Shown: positions 1-8,194, counted from the stretch's first letter. The stretch is DNA of 57,843 bases from RGDT01 sp964630925 (GCA_964630925.1 CAZVZK010000063.1:1-57843); one strand, 5' to 3'. Made by a program: numbers and translations. The notes: generated from the sequence alone by a model not told the origin.

Positions 1-75
1 TGCTGCCGCTCCTGAAGGAGCGCTTCACCTGTTATCTGATCGACTTGCCCGGCGGAGGGGCTCACTCATGGCCGG
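1..75 (+). pseudogene. alpha/beta-hydrolase-like fragment at window edge
   Basis: Read from position 3, the first codons give LPLLKERFTCYLIDLPGGG, which resembles the beta-strand segment of alpha/beta hydrolases (xxLLxERFxxxxxDLPGHG). After about position 57-75 the frame continues only as arginine/serine-rich sequence with no hydrolase character. The opposite strand there reads the end of an unrelated small ORF. The simplest reading is a hydrolase gene entering from the left and cut by an insertion or deletion. The identification rests on about 20 residues, so it is tentative. Confidence 0.35.
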
Positions 76-397
76 CCTCCTTGCGGGCGTTGGCCGCGTG
101 GAGCCTGGCGAGGAGCTGGCCGAGGAGCTCGTGGAGCTGCCGCCGTCGGCCGGCCGGCAGACGAACCCACACCGGGGGCGGGTTGGTCAACGCTGCCGCC
201 GTCGTCTTCGGGCGCGGGGGGGCGCGGGGCGTCGGGTGGTGTCGGACATGCGGCTTCTCCGTGGGGAACATCCAGGCGTTGCCGGCACCACGCGGCCAGC
301 TCGAGCAACGCCGTGATGTCGATGATAGCCGATTCGCCGGGTGCCGCCCCACCTCCTCCTTGAGGGGTAGTCTGCTTGGGCCTTCTCGATGTTCCAC
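62..397 (-). pseudogene. possible recombinase-associated small ORF, remnant
   Basis: The C-terminal part of this minus-strand frame reads PPPVWVRLPAGRRRQLHELL followed by GQLLARLHAANARKEAGHE and a stop that overlaps an ATG (ATGAGTGA arrangement). Small proteins of this style often lie directly upstream of serine recombinases in planctomycete mobile elements (recalled, not checked). The downstream ATG frame stops after 14 codons, so no recombinase follows. The N-terminal half is low-complexity and may not be coding. Either this is an element remnant cut at about position 60, or it is a chance frame. Confidence 0.25.
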
Positions 398-975
398 CGG
401 CCCATGTACAGGCCAATGTCCTAATTAGGACACCTGATGGATCAAATATCCTGTCGGCGTTTGGTATCGGCGTTTGGTATAGGGGGCCATGCGGACAAGA
501 ACAACTACGTCGTCCAGGGCGAGCACTTCGGCCCCTGACCGACCGCCGCCCAGGGAAGGAATGCCATTCGCCCGATACCAATGTGGCCCGGTACACCAAG
601 AACGAGGTTCCCATGTTCCTCCTGCTCCTCACGCTCTCCGTCCTCGTGGGCCACGCCGGTAGCGCCTTGAACCTGCCCGCTGGCTGGCACTCGACCCACA
701 CACCCTCCTGGGCCGTCACCTCGATGTCGTCCTGTCGGCGGCCCTCCCCCGCCAGGCCAAGTCGGGCGGCCTGGCCAGCCGTCAAACGCGTCACAGCCCA
801 TAGATTGGATTCATCACCAAGCTCTATCTTGCCGATTACACTTCAGACGGCGAGCGCCCACGCATTGTCCATAACTTGCCTTTCACCGAGCGGAAGGAAG
901 TGATTCGGCCAGATCGGCAGGAACACCCTGCTGGCGCCGAGGCCCGTGCATTCATCGTCAGCTATTGGGGGTCTG
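398..975. other. no convincing gene; degraded coding scraps
   Basis: No frame here has continuous protein-like sequence. Two short stretches look like real protein pieces: about 490-537 on plus (ADKNNYVVQGEHFGP then stop) and about 803-905 on plus (IGFITKLYLADY, then RPRIVHNLPFTERKEV). They are in different contexts and interrupted by stops. The stretch may be decayed coding DNA or error-rich sequence. Confidence 0.4.
417..432. repeat. 16-bp perfect palindrome TGTCCTAATTAGGACA
   Basis: The sequence TGTCCTAATTAGGACA is its own reverse complement. A near copy, TGTCCAAATTAGGACA, occurs at 4890-4905 with a further half site (AATTAGGACA) at 4918-4927. The sites are AT-rich in a very GC-rich context and flank the scarred left region, so they may be insertion-element ends or operator sites. 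Confidence 0.5.
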
Positions 976-2511
976 ATGCAAAGAACGCTGTGGGTGGCCG
1001 TGGCGGCGGTGAGCCTCTTGGGCAACGCGGGGTGCGGGGGCCTCATCTGGGCCCACAAGAAGGCGGAGATCACCGCCGTCTCGTTAAACTCGTGCGACGC
1101 GCACTGCGGCAAGGAGGCGGGCATCCCGTTCTACCTGCCCAAGCCACTGCTGATCGTCTCGAAGAACTTCCGCAACATCGAGGAGGCGAAGACCGGACTC
1201 ACCGACCCGGCCCCGATCCCGGGCGGCTTCGACGACCAGGCCAAGTACGCCGACCTCAACGCCCGCACCAACTTCGCGGGCCTCCAAACGCCGCTGCCGC
1301 CCGACCCGAAGGGGGTGGCCTCCTCCGGCGTACCCGGTTCGTCTGGCCCCTACATGCACTCGGCAGGCGCCCCGCTGACCCCCGACAAAGCACCCAGCGA
1401 CGGGCTGGCCCCGAACACGTTCTACACCTACCAGATCGTCTTCGTCCCCGACATGACGCAGAAATATGGCCTGCGTATCAAAGGCGGCCCCGGCGAGATC
1501 CGCGCGGCCATGAACCTCGTCAACGGCTGGCAGTTCACCGGCATCGGGCCGTTCTACCTCAAGGACAGCTCGACCGCCCAGAACATCCTCGCCTCGGGCA
1601 TCTCGTCCCGCCTGGGCGGTCAGGCCGCCGCCGACGTGCTCAACGCCAGCGCCAACCTGGCCAGGGCCGCCGGCGTCGGCACCTCGGGCGACCCCAGCCT
1701 CGACGCCACCAATCCCGCCGTGATCCAGATGAGCCGGACGCTCTGCGCCCTGCCGCTGGGTATGCACCCGGCGAAGATCGAGAACTTCGCCGAGATCAAG
1801 GTCTACGAGCCGCACCTGACGCCGGAGGGCCTCATGGAGTGGAAGCAGATCGTGGACGTGAAGTTCGACCGCGACTTCATGGGGCAGGAGGTCGTCCAGA
1901 CCGTCGCGACGCCCCTCGCCAAGCCGGCCACCCTGAAGGACCCCAAGGATCTCAAGGAACCCAAGGGCATCGGCACCGCTGGCACGCCCGGCGGCACGGC
2001 GGGCGCGGGCGCGGCGTTCGCTGGCGTGGACAACGAGCTGGGCCGCGCCGCGCTGTCGGCCGTGTTCGGGCCGGGCGCGCTGACCGCGGGCCGCCCCGGG
2101 AGCCTGACCGCCGGCCCTGCCTCTGCCCCCGCCGCGGCAACGCCCGCCATCGGCGGCATCAATCAGATCCAGGTCGGCGGCGACGGGCACGCCCCGTCCA
2201 AGCAATTCAACCTCTTCAACTTCGGCGGCCACAAGGCCCAACCGGCCCGCCCCGTCATCTCTCACCGCGCCATCGTGCTGCCCGAGGGTGCGGCCGCCAG
2301 CGGCGCCCGCTCGCCTCTCTTCTCCCCGGGCACAAATCCGACTGGAACGGGGGGTGTGGGGACCGCCGGCATCCCCGGCGAGGCGGCCAAGCCCACCCCG
2401 GTCTTCACCCAGACCATCAACCAACAAGTCGTCCCGACGACACCGGCCCCGGCGCCCCCGATGCCGCCGGCTACGGACGCCCCGTTGCCCCCGATCAAGC
2501 CCAAGGGGTGA
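976..2511 (+). CDS. secreted or lipid-anchored protein of unknown function
   Basis: This encodes 511 residues. The start at 976 (MQRTLWVAVAAVSLLG) opens a hydrophobic export signal ending in NAGC, so Cys may be lipidated, although the residue at -3 (N) is not a canonical lipobox Leu. The frame is open 30 bases upstream, but that adds only a hydrophilic lead. A globular N-terminal half (about 25-300) is followed by a Gly/Ala/Pro-rich tail (about 310-511) typical of planctomycete surface proteins. I recognise no enzymatic motif. The downstream 90 bases run into very C/G-rich sequence and an assembly gap, so the 3' neighbourhood is unreliable. Confidence 0.7.
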   Translation: MQRTLWVAVAAVSLLGNAGCGGLIWAHKKAEITAVSLNSCDAHCGKEAGIPFYLPKPLLIVSKNFRNIEEAKTGLTDPAPIPGGFDDQAKYADLNARTNFAGLQTPLPPDPKGVASSGVPGSSGPYMHSAGAPLTPDKAPSDGLAPNTFYTYQIVFVPDMTQKYGLRIKGGPGEIRAAMNLVNGWQFTGIGPFYLKDSSTAQNILASGISSRLGGQAAADVLNASANLARAAGVGTSGDPSLDATNPAVIQMSRTLCALPLGMHPAKIENFAEIKVYEPHLTPEGLMEWKQIVDVKFDRDFMGQEVVQTVATPLAKPATLKDPKDLKEPKGIGTAGTPGGTAGAGAAFAGVDNELGRAALSAVFGPGALTAGRPGSLTAGPASAPAAATPAIGGINQIQVGGDGHAPSKQFNLFNFGGHKAQPARPVISHRAIVLPEGAAASGARSPLFSPGTNPTGTGGVGTAGIPGEAAKPTPVFTQTINQQVVPTTPAPAPPMPPATDAPLPPIKPKG

Positions 2512-2603
2512 TCTGTTGTTGACGGCTGTGACGGCCCTGAGGGGCGGGGCGGGGGGGGCCACCCGGGCGGCCCCCCCCCCCCCCAGGGTTGTTGAATAGT
2601 GGA

Positions 2604-2613
2604 NNNNNNNNNN
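2604..2613. other. assembly gap (10 Ns)
   Basis: Ten Ns lie between a 14-C run (2571-2584) and a G-rich stretch. The about 45 bases right of the gap (2614-2660) align loosely with 2499-2545 to its left, including the final codons of the preceding gene. This looks like an error-rich second copy of the same sequence rather than unique DNA. Confidence 0.9.
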
Positions 2614-2774
2614 CCACCCCCATGGTGTTACCTTTGGTTGCCCCCTGTGCCGCCCCTGGGGGGGGGTGCGAGCTACACCCCCCGCCCGCCCCGCCCCTCG
2701 CCCTTGTTTGTTAATCTCTGAACATCCTAAACTACCTCCTATACCAAAAGCCGACCGGCTGTCCGAGGTAGCCG

Positions 2775-3503
2775 ATGGCCGACAAGCATGCCTTTCGGAA
2801 CGTCTGCGGCCTGTATTGGCAGACCCAAGGTTACGGCCCACGCACCGGCACGGGCTTCCTCGTCGGCCCGCGCCACGTCCTCACGGTCGCCCACAACCTC
2901 TTCGACCCCGAGCTGGGCGGCGACTCGCTGGGCATGATGGCACGCTTCCCCGGCCCCGCGCCCGGCCAGGAGCACACGATTGCCGCCTCCGACTGGATCC
3001 CCACGGACCAGTGGAAGTACGGCGACGCCAACCGGCCCGGCGACGCCTACTCGGCCTACCGCACCCTGTCCGCCTTCGACTTCGGCATCGTCATTCTGGA
3101 TAGGGAGCCGGAAGGCGGCGCGATCAGCCACCTCATCCTCGGCCTCGCCGAGGCGGACGACAACGACGTGGCCCTGGCCGGCTACCCAAGCGGCTTCGTA
3201 CAACTGCCGCACTTCACCTTCCTGCACTCCTACTCGGCCACGCTGCTCGCCCCGCCGCACCCGGGCTTCGAGTATCGGCTCTTCTACGAGGGCGGCTTCG
3301 ACAACCTGCTCCTGATGGCCGGCATGAGCGGTGGGCCGGTGTGGAAGGTGGACGCGGCGGGGGTGCCGACCCGCGGCCCCGAAGGGCGCCCCCAGGTGGT
3401 CGGGATCCAGACCTCAGTCCAAAACTTCAACGACGGCCTTTCGAGCGGGCTGGCGATAACCGACGGCGTCATCGCCCTGGTCCAGCGATGGCTGAACCTC
3501 TAA
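2775..3503 (+). CDS. trypsin-like serine peptidase, cytosolic
   Basis: This 242-residue protein has a chymotrypsin-fold catalytic triad: His40 in TVAHN, Asp102 in SAFDFGIV, and Ser185 in GMSGGPVW. No signal peptide or membrane segment is present, so it should act in the cytoplasm, unlike HtrA-type periplasmic proteases, and no PDZ domain follows. The length covers only the protease fold. Stand-alone cytosolic trypsin-like proteases of this kind occur as effectors or processing enzymes in bacterial conflict gene neighbourhoods (established for the family; inferred here). A small gene of unknown function starts 25 bases downstream and is likely cotranscribed. Confidence 0.85.
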   Translation: MADKHAFRNVCGLYWQTQGYGPRTGTGFLVGPRHVLTVAHNLFDPELGGDSLGMMARFPGPAPGQEHTIAASDWIPTDQWKYGDANRPGDAYSAYRTLSAFDFGIVILDREPEGGAISHLILGLAEADDNDVALAGYPSGFVQLPHFTFLHSYSATLLAPPHPGFEYRLFYEGGFDNLLLMAGMSGGPVWKVDAAGVPTRGPEGRPQVVGIQTSVQNFNDGLSSGLAITDGVIALVQRWLNL

Positions 3504-3528
3504 TCAGGCCCCGAACCCCGAGGCAAGC

Positions 3529-3948
3529 ATGGCCCGCATCCGCTCCCAAGCCTACGGCACCACGGTCGCGCCGCCCCCAGGCGAGCTGCCCGCCTCCGCG
3601 ATCCCAGAGGCCCGGCAAGTGCTCGGCGTCGCGCCGGGCGGGCCGGCGCCAGACGCCCTCGGCTTCCCGGAGACGACGGCCGACGAGATGGCCTTCCTCA
3701 ACATCCTCCGCCTCCTCAATGAGGCCAGCGGCCCGCGCCTGCTGACTGTCGTCGAGCAGGCGTTCATTGCCGGGGCGAAAACTGCCTTCGAGCAACTGGT
3801 CAAGGCGTGCGATCAGATGCTGCAGAAGGCCCCACCCGCCTACGGCGTCGGCCTGGCCGCCGCAGCCGAGGCCCCCTCTGCCACGAAATCATCGGGAGGG
3901 GGCGTGCGGAGAACCTCGCCGCGCCGCTCGAACGAAGCCACCGCATAA
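3529..3948 (+). CDS. small hypothetical protein downstream of the protease
   Basis: This 139-residue protein has a proline-rich N-terminus, a helical core (about 50-115, with FLNILRLLNEASG and a run of amphipathic helix) and a basic, disordered tail. I recognise no family. It starts 25 bases after the trypsin-like peptidase stop on the same strand, which suggests one transcript and possibly a functional pair. The last 20 or so residues have a different, Arg/Ser-rich character. A frameshift near the end cannot be excluded, given the decayed sequence that follows. Confidence 0.55.
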   Translation: MARIRSQAYGTTVAPPPGELPASAIPEARQVLGVAPGGPAPDALGFPETTADEMAFLNILRLLNEASGPRLLTVVEQAFIAGAKTAFEQLVKACDQMLQKAPPAYGVGLAAAAEAPSATKSSGGGVRRTSPRRSNEATA

Positions 3949-3972
3949 CGCCCTCGAGCGAGAGGGTGTGTC

Positions 3973-4269
3973 GATCAGGCGTACGCGGTCCTGGAGGCAC
4001 GCGACGGCGAGGACGCCCTGCGGGTGGCCGGGGGCGCGGGCCGGATCGACCTGCTGATCACCGAGGTGGTGATGCCCCGGATGGGCGGGCGCGAGGCGGC
4101 GGGGCGGCTGTCGGCGGCGAAGCCGGGGCTGAGGGTGCTGTACACGAGCGGTTCCACGGACGACGCGGTGGTGCGGTGCGGCGTCCTCCGCGAGGACGTG
4201 TACTTCCTCGAGAAGCCCTACTCGCCGGCGGCGCTGGCCCACAAGGTCAGGGAGGTCCTCGGCGGGTAG
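3973..4269 (+). pseudogene. 5'-truncated response-regulator receiver domain
   Basis: Read from 3973 the frame gives DQAYAVLEARDGEDALRVAG, continues through LLITEVVMPRMGG and LRVLYTSG, and ends in FLEKPYSPAALAHKVREVL. This matches the C-terminal three quarters of a REC domain, of the type found at the end of hybrid histidine kinases. The N-terminal acidic pocket is missing and no start codon lies nearby. The normal phosphoacceptor Asp (LxTDVVMP) is replaced by Glu (codon 4063-4065). The conserved Lys of EKP is kept. It is almost certainly a relic. Confidence 0.7.
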
Positions 4270-5053
4270 ACGCGCCGTCAAGGCGCGGTCGTGGCGGTTA
4301 TCCGGCCAGCCGGGCCGCCACCGGCGGAGAGGGCGGCGTTCCGCTGCACGCGGCGGGCACCGCCTATCAAGGTGCCGGCGAAGCACCACAGGGCCGGCAC
4401 CTCCCTCGCGCGGCGAAAGCGCGGCCCTCCAAACGCTTTCCGCCATGCCCCTGCCGTCGGCCACAACACCCCTCCAGCGCCACGATCCAGGGACGCGCAT
4501 GGGGCCGCCGACCTCGGGAAAAGAGGGCGAGCGCGTGTGGCTCACCTGGAACGGCCCCTGCCCTCGCGAAGGCTCTTTCGGCGTTGTAGGCGGGGATGAA
4601 CCTGCGGCGAAGGAGTCCCTGCCCGGCCTTGCCTCTTGCCGCACGCATCCCTGGCGATATCCTCACGTTGCCGCCCGTCGGCCGAGCTGCTGCCCTGATG
4701 GGCGACAGGGCACAGCCACGCCGGGCGGCTTCTCCCCCCATGACGGCAGGCCGCTGCGCGACGCGGTCGTCGTGCGGCGCCCCGGCGGGCGACTGCTCGG
4801 CCGCCTGTTCAACGACGTCCTGCCGAGGAACAGCGATGCGGCGTGTCGAAGCCCCAACGGCACGGCACCCTTCGCCAGCCAGGGCGGACTGTCCAAATTA
4901 GGACACTTGTTGCTTGAAATTAGGACACTCTGCCACGGATTCGAGTGCCAGACGGGAGGTCATCTTCCGCTTCCATGAATTCGGTTCTGGCGATCCCCGC
5001 TACGCCGGCTTGGCGGCGCTCCTTGCTGGGGCGGGGCGAACATCGGCGTGGGC
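4270..5053. other. 784 bp with no convincing gene
   Basis: Open frames on both strands are Arg/Pro/Ala-rich GC artefacts without motifs or ribosome binding sites. The only distinct structure is the TGTCC(A/T)AATTAGGACA-type site at 4890-4905 and a half site at 4918-4927. Confidence 0.5.
4890..4927. repeat. second palindromic site and half site
   Basis: TGTCCAAATTAGGACA (4890-4905) differs from a perfect palindrome at one base pair and matches the site at 417-432 at 15 of 16 positions. AATTAGGACA recurs at 4918-4927, giving two sites with 28-bp periodicity. Confidence 0.5.
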
Positions 5054-5636
5054 CTATCGCCCCCGCCCCCTGCCTCGGCCTCCGGCGCCGGCTCGGGGTG
5101 GCGGCTGTTGATCCGCCGGCGGCTCGCACTTCTGCAGCACGGACCAGTAGTGCGCGTACTCCTCACTCTCCGGCGCCGGCCCGAGCAGCGCGCGGCAGAC
5201 GCGGCGTGCCTCGGGGCGCAGGACGGTCAGGCCGGTGCCCTCCTGCGTCGCCGTCAGCTCGTGCATCGCCCACATGGCCTTGTCGCCGTGCTTGGCACGG
5301 TGGGCGGTCACGAACTCCTTCATCTGGTCGGGGCGCCGGCCTCCATACGAGATGAACCTCGCCAGCTCGTACGGGTGCGGCTCAAGGCCCAGGCGCGTCA
5401 CGAGCGGCAGCGCCGTCGAGGGCCTCGGCTCGCTGGGCCTGTGGTGCGGGTCGTCCACGGCCTTCTGCAGATGCGCCAGGCTCGTCTCCAGCCCCCTGCG
5501 CGTTGCGGATGACCGCGTTCGTCAGGTCCTTGTCGTGGCTGTAGAACGGGCCGCGCGGGCGGCAGGCCTCGATCAGCGCCGCCATGTTGGAGGCGGCGGC
5601 CTTGAGCAGGGCCAGGTCCTTGATGTCGAATCCCAT
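5054..5636 (-). pseudogene. hypothetical protein, frameshifted at a C run
   Basis: Two overlapping minus-strand frames join into one protein of about 193 residues if one base is removed from the five-C run at 5492-5496. The first part (from ATG 5636) reads MGFDIKDLALLKAAASNMAA through NAVIRNAQG. The second continues LETSLAHLQKAV and ends in a Gly/Arg-rich tail. The protein is mainly helical and I do not recognise it. The homopolymer position suggests a sequencing indel rather than true decay. A truncated relative of its 5' end and leader lies at 18826-18923, so this belongs to a repeated family in the genome. Confidence 0.55.
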
Positions 5637-5671
5637 TCCCGAGGAATACCCCGGCCGGGCTGCTCGCGCAA
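5637..5671 (-). promoter_or_regulatory. putative leaderless promoter of the MGFDIKD gene
   Basis: On the minus strand, TTGCGC (5671-5666), a 17-bp spacer and TATTCC (5648-5643) are followed by six bases and then ATG. That spacing would start the transcript at or next to the start codon. The same hexamers, with a 16-bp spacer and the same six-base gap, precede the truncated copy at 18885, which supports function. Confidence 0.4.
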
Positions 5672-5735
5672 GGGGTGACCGGGGGTGCCGGTTAACAGGG
5701 TGCCGCACGCTCCAGGGGCCGCCCGCGCCTCCCCG

Positions 5736-5783
5736 AAAGGTAACAGGAAAGGTAACAGAACGGGTGGGGGCCAAAGGTAACAG
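5736..5783. repeat. three direct copies of AAAGGTAACAG
   Basis: Identical 11-mers occur at 5736-5746, 5748-5758 and 5773-5783, about 100-150 bp upstream of the ATG at 5636. The related copy at 18885 has three TGCACGG(A/T)A repeats in a comparable position. They could be regulator-binding iterons. The remainder of 5784-6001 shows no gene. Confidence 0.6.
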
Positions 5784-6001
5784 TAAGTGACGTGTCGCAA
5801 GTCGCTATCTGGCAAGCCATTATGGAAGGCCAAAAGCCCCCTGCGGCATCCCCGCTACGCCACTGGAAATGCCGTCCAACCCACAGCAGAGCGAAATACA
5901 GGTACAATCGTCACGATGTAGTTTATTGTGATGTCATAGGTTGATACAGGGGGTGCCAACCTCGGCAGCCGAGGGGCTCGGCCGGGGCGATGCCCGCCGG
6001 C

Positions 6002-7387
6002 CTACAAGACGGCGGGGGGGGGCCCCAGGAGAGCCGGCAATCGATTCCGCTCTTCTCGCCAATCCCTGTCCAGATTGAATCCCTCACAATAATCGAGATA
6101 GTCGGGGTCGATTAGGCTTGGCGCACGACCTTGCTTGAGCTTGTCGCGAAATGCGTTGAAGTAACCCGCGATGAACGCAGCAACGGCGGCCCCGGCGGGG
6201 GATGGCGGCCTGCCGGCGTCGTAGTAGATTCCGATATTCCTCCGCAGGGCCTCTTCGTCCGATTCGCCGTCCTCCGTGCCGGGGTCGACTCCGTGCGGGG
6301 GCGTGTCGTCGAACAGGTATGCCACCACCCCTTCCCTTTGGACGAACGTTTCGGTGACCACCGTGATCCCCTGCCCCATCTTCACGCCCGCGACGCATTC
6401 CTCGTATGACGGCAGTGCACGCAGGCGTCCTTGGCCCCGCATCTCCTCGGCGAGACGCTCCAGGCGGGCAGGCTGCTGCCAGGAGGTCGAGTAAAAAAGC
6501 GGGGCGCGGAACTCCTTGACCACGTCAATCGGGATGCGATTCTTTACATCATCAGGCCCCCGCCCGCCGACCGTTCGCCCGAGGCCGGCCAGTGTGTCGT
6601 AGGACGGGCGGGGGCCGCCGGCATCACGCCCCAAGTAGGCAGCGCCCCAGTAGTCCCGCGGCGATGTGACACCCAGCCGGGCCAGGGCCGCCGGCAGCAC
6701 GGCCTCAGGATGGCAGAGCAGAGCCATCGACACCCGATAGTCGAATGGGATGTAGCCCAGCTTGGGATCCCAGTCGTCCGGCACGGGGCGGGCGCGACCG
6801 TATGAGACAACGAAATCAATGTCCCCCGTCCGCATCAAGCGAGGGATCAGCCCGCTCCGGGAGTTCCCCAGCTCGGTCCGCACCTCGACGGCCGAGAGGT
6901 GCCTCTTCTCCCACCGCCCGCCTGGCCCGAACACCCTGTTCCAGCCGGACAGGGCCGCCGAGAGGATGCGGAGGGTGATCGTATGGGGAGCGCCGACGAC
7001 CACGAGGGCGCGATCGCCGGCCTTCGCGTGGATCGCCCGCTCCCGGACGTGGTCGTACGCCTGGGCCAGCCGGCCGAGTTGTTCGGCGAGCTCCGCGCAC
7101 AGGGGGGTCGGGCACATCACCCCGTCCCGCTTGACGAACAGCTCGTCGAGCGCGCTCCCCTTGCGGCGCCCGAGGCCGAGCCGGTCGCCCGGCCCGGACA
7201 CGAATGTGAGCAGCCGGTCGAGTTGCCCCAGGGCGGTCGAAGGGCTGACGTCCCCGAACACATCCCGCAGCGATTGGGGCGGGGTGCCCGCCCCTTCCGC
7301 GACTCGCCGGTAATAGTCCAGGAAGGCTTGGACGTCCTCACCCCTGGGGAACCAGGCGACGGCAAGGGGATGTGGCGGCGGGGGCAT
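6002..7387 (-). CDS. LysR-like winged-HTH protein with substrate-binding-like domain
   Basis: This encodes 461 residues. The N-terminal part (about 15-115) resembles a LysR winged helix: STALGQLDRLLTF as recognition-helix segment, then LFVKRDGVMCPTPLCAELAE in place of the usual LFxRxxxxxxLTxAG wing. From about 125 the sequence (VVVGAPHTITLRILSAAL, later GDIDFVVSYGR) resembles the type II periplasmic-binding fold of LysR sensor domains. At 461 residues it is longer than typical LysR regulators (about 300). A strong Shine-Dalgarno (GAAGGAGGG) precedes the ATG at 7387. It begins 21 bases after the stop of the upstream unknown gene, so the two form an operon. It may regulate the divergent genes, or act as a sensor in the island. 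Confidence 0.65.
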   Translation of the reverse strand: MPPPPHPLAVAWFPRGEDVQAFLDYYRRVAEGAGTPPQSLRDVFGDVSPSTALGQLDRLLTFVSGPGDRLGLGRRKGSALDELFVKRDGVMCPTPLCAELAEQLGRLAQAYDHVRERAIHAKAGDRALVVVGAPHTITLRILSAALSGWNRVFGPGGRWEKRHLSAVEVRTELGNSRSGLIPRLMRTGDIDFVVSYGRARPVPDDWDPKLGYIPFDYRVSMALLCHPEAVLPAALARLGVTSPRDYWGAAYLGRDAGGPRPSYDTLAGLGRTVGGRGPDDVKNRIPIDVVKEFRAPLFYSTSWQQPARLERLAEEMRGQGRLRALPSYEECVAGVKMGQGITVVTETFVQREGVVAYLFDDTPPHGVDPGTEDGESDEEALRRNIGIYYDAGRPPSPAGAAVAAFIAGYFNAFRDKLKQGRAPSLIDPDYLDYCEGFNLDRDWREERNRLPALLGPPPAVL

Positions 7388-7408
7388 GACGGCCCTCCTT
7401 CGATGGTG

Positions 7409-8194
7409 TCAGGTGCCGACCGCGAACCACCGGGCTGCAACAAGCAGGCCGTCGAGTGACCGGAAGCCCCGGCTCACCGGGGCCCATTCAAGCGGGTCCG
7501 CGAGGGCAAGGAATCGACCGGGGTAGATGCCCGTCTGGTAGGCCAGCACGGACAATCCGGGCCGCCGCACATAGAGCCGGTCCCGCAAGTACCCATCGGC
7601 CCCGGGGAGGCGCCAGTATAGCGAGACGTGCCCTGCCCGCTCAAGGAGGTCGTGCAGGTAGTCCAAGCAGGCCCTGCTAGCCGTTGCAATCTCCTCTCCC
7701 CCTTCACCGAAAGGCCATCCGCTCGCGGGCCGCACGAACCCCCAGGTTTCCCAGCACGCAGTCAAACGCTCCTCCTCGCCCGCTGCCCATTCGATGCGTG
7801 CGCGCGTCCGGAAACGGGCGGTTTCCTGAACCGCCTGCGAGATGCCCGGCTCAGGATGGGCTTGGGGCGCCCAATGGGTCCGCAAGACCGAGACGCCGGG
7901 GGGGCTGAACGCGGACCTTCGCCCCCCCTGCCGAATCCGCTGCCCGCCGCCCGCCCACGGCGCTCCCTCGACAAGCGGCAGGATCGCCAGCGCTGGCCGT
8001 CTTGGTGAGCGGAGCAGATTCGCGAGGACTGCCGGGAGCGGAGGGTGCGTTCGGGTGCGTGGCGCCACGCGCGCCGGTCGCCCCAAAGCAGGTTCGGAGG
8101 CCGCGAAACGATCACCGGCGGTGGGCCGCGGAGGCTCAGGGAGGAGCCACGAGGCGAGAGCAGACTCTACCGAGACTAGCAAGCAGTTGCCCAT
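7409..8194 (-). CDS. hypothetical protein, operon partner of the LysR-like gene
   Basis: This 261-residue protein has a clear ribosome site (GGAGG) before ATG 8194. The N-terminal 100 residues are basic and proline-rich. The C-terminal half is more compact, with Trp/Tyr-rich segments (CWETWGFVRPASGWPFGEGG, LYWRLPGADGYLRDRLYVRR). I do not recognise a family. It is the first gene of a two-gene minus-strand unit with the LysR-like protein. Its position opposite the plus-strand gene at 8421 suggests shared control from the 226-bp divergent region. Confidence 0.55.
   Translation of the reverse strand: MGNCLLVSVESALASWLLPEPPRPTAGDRFAASEPALGRPARVAPRTRTHPPLPAVLANLLRSPRRPALAILPLVEGAPWAGGGQRIRQGGRRSAFSPPGVSVLRTHWAPQAHPEPGISQAVQETARFRTRARIEWAAGEEERLTACWETWGFVRPASGWPFGEGGEEIATASRACLDYLHDLLERAGHVSLYWRLPGADGYLRDRLYVRRPGLSVLAYQTGIYPGRFLALADPLEWAPVSRGFRSLDGLLVAARWFAVGT

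Noticed and set aside
66..794. Long minus-strand open frame (242 codons)
   Set aside because: Composition is Arg/Gly/Pro-rich, with no motif, start signal or family resemblance. It spans two unrelated pieces and looks like a GC-driven frame.
1084..2841. 585-codon minus-strand frame across the Ns
   Set aside because: It is antisense to the secreted protein and reads through the assembly gap (unknown residues). It is a shadow of the real gene.
5736..5783. Possible CRISPR array
   Set aside because: Only three 11-bp repeats with unequal 1-14 bp spacing and no cas genes. The layout does not fit CRISPR.
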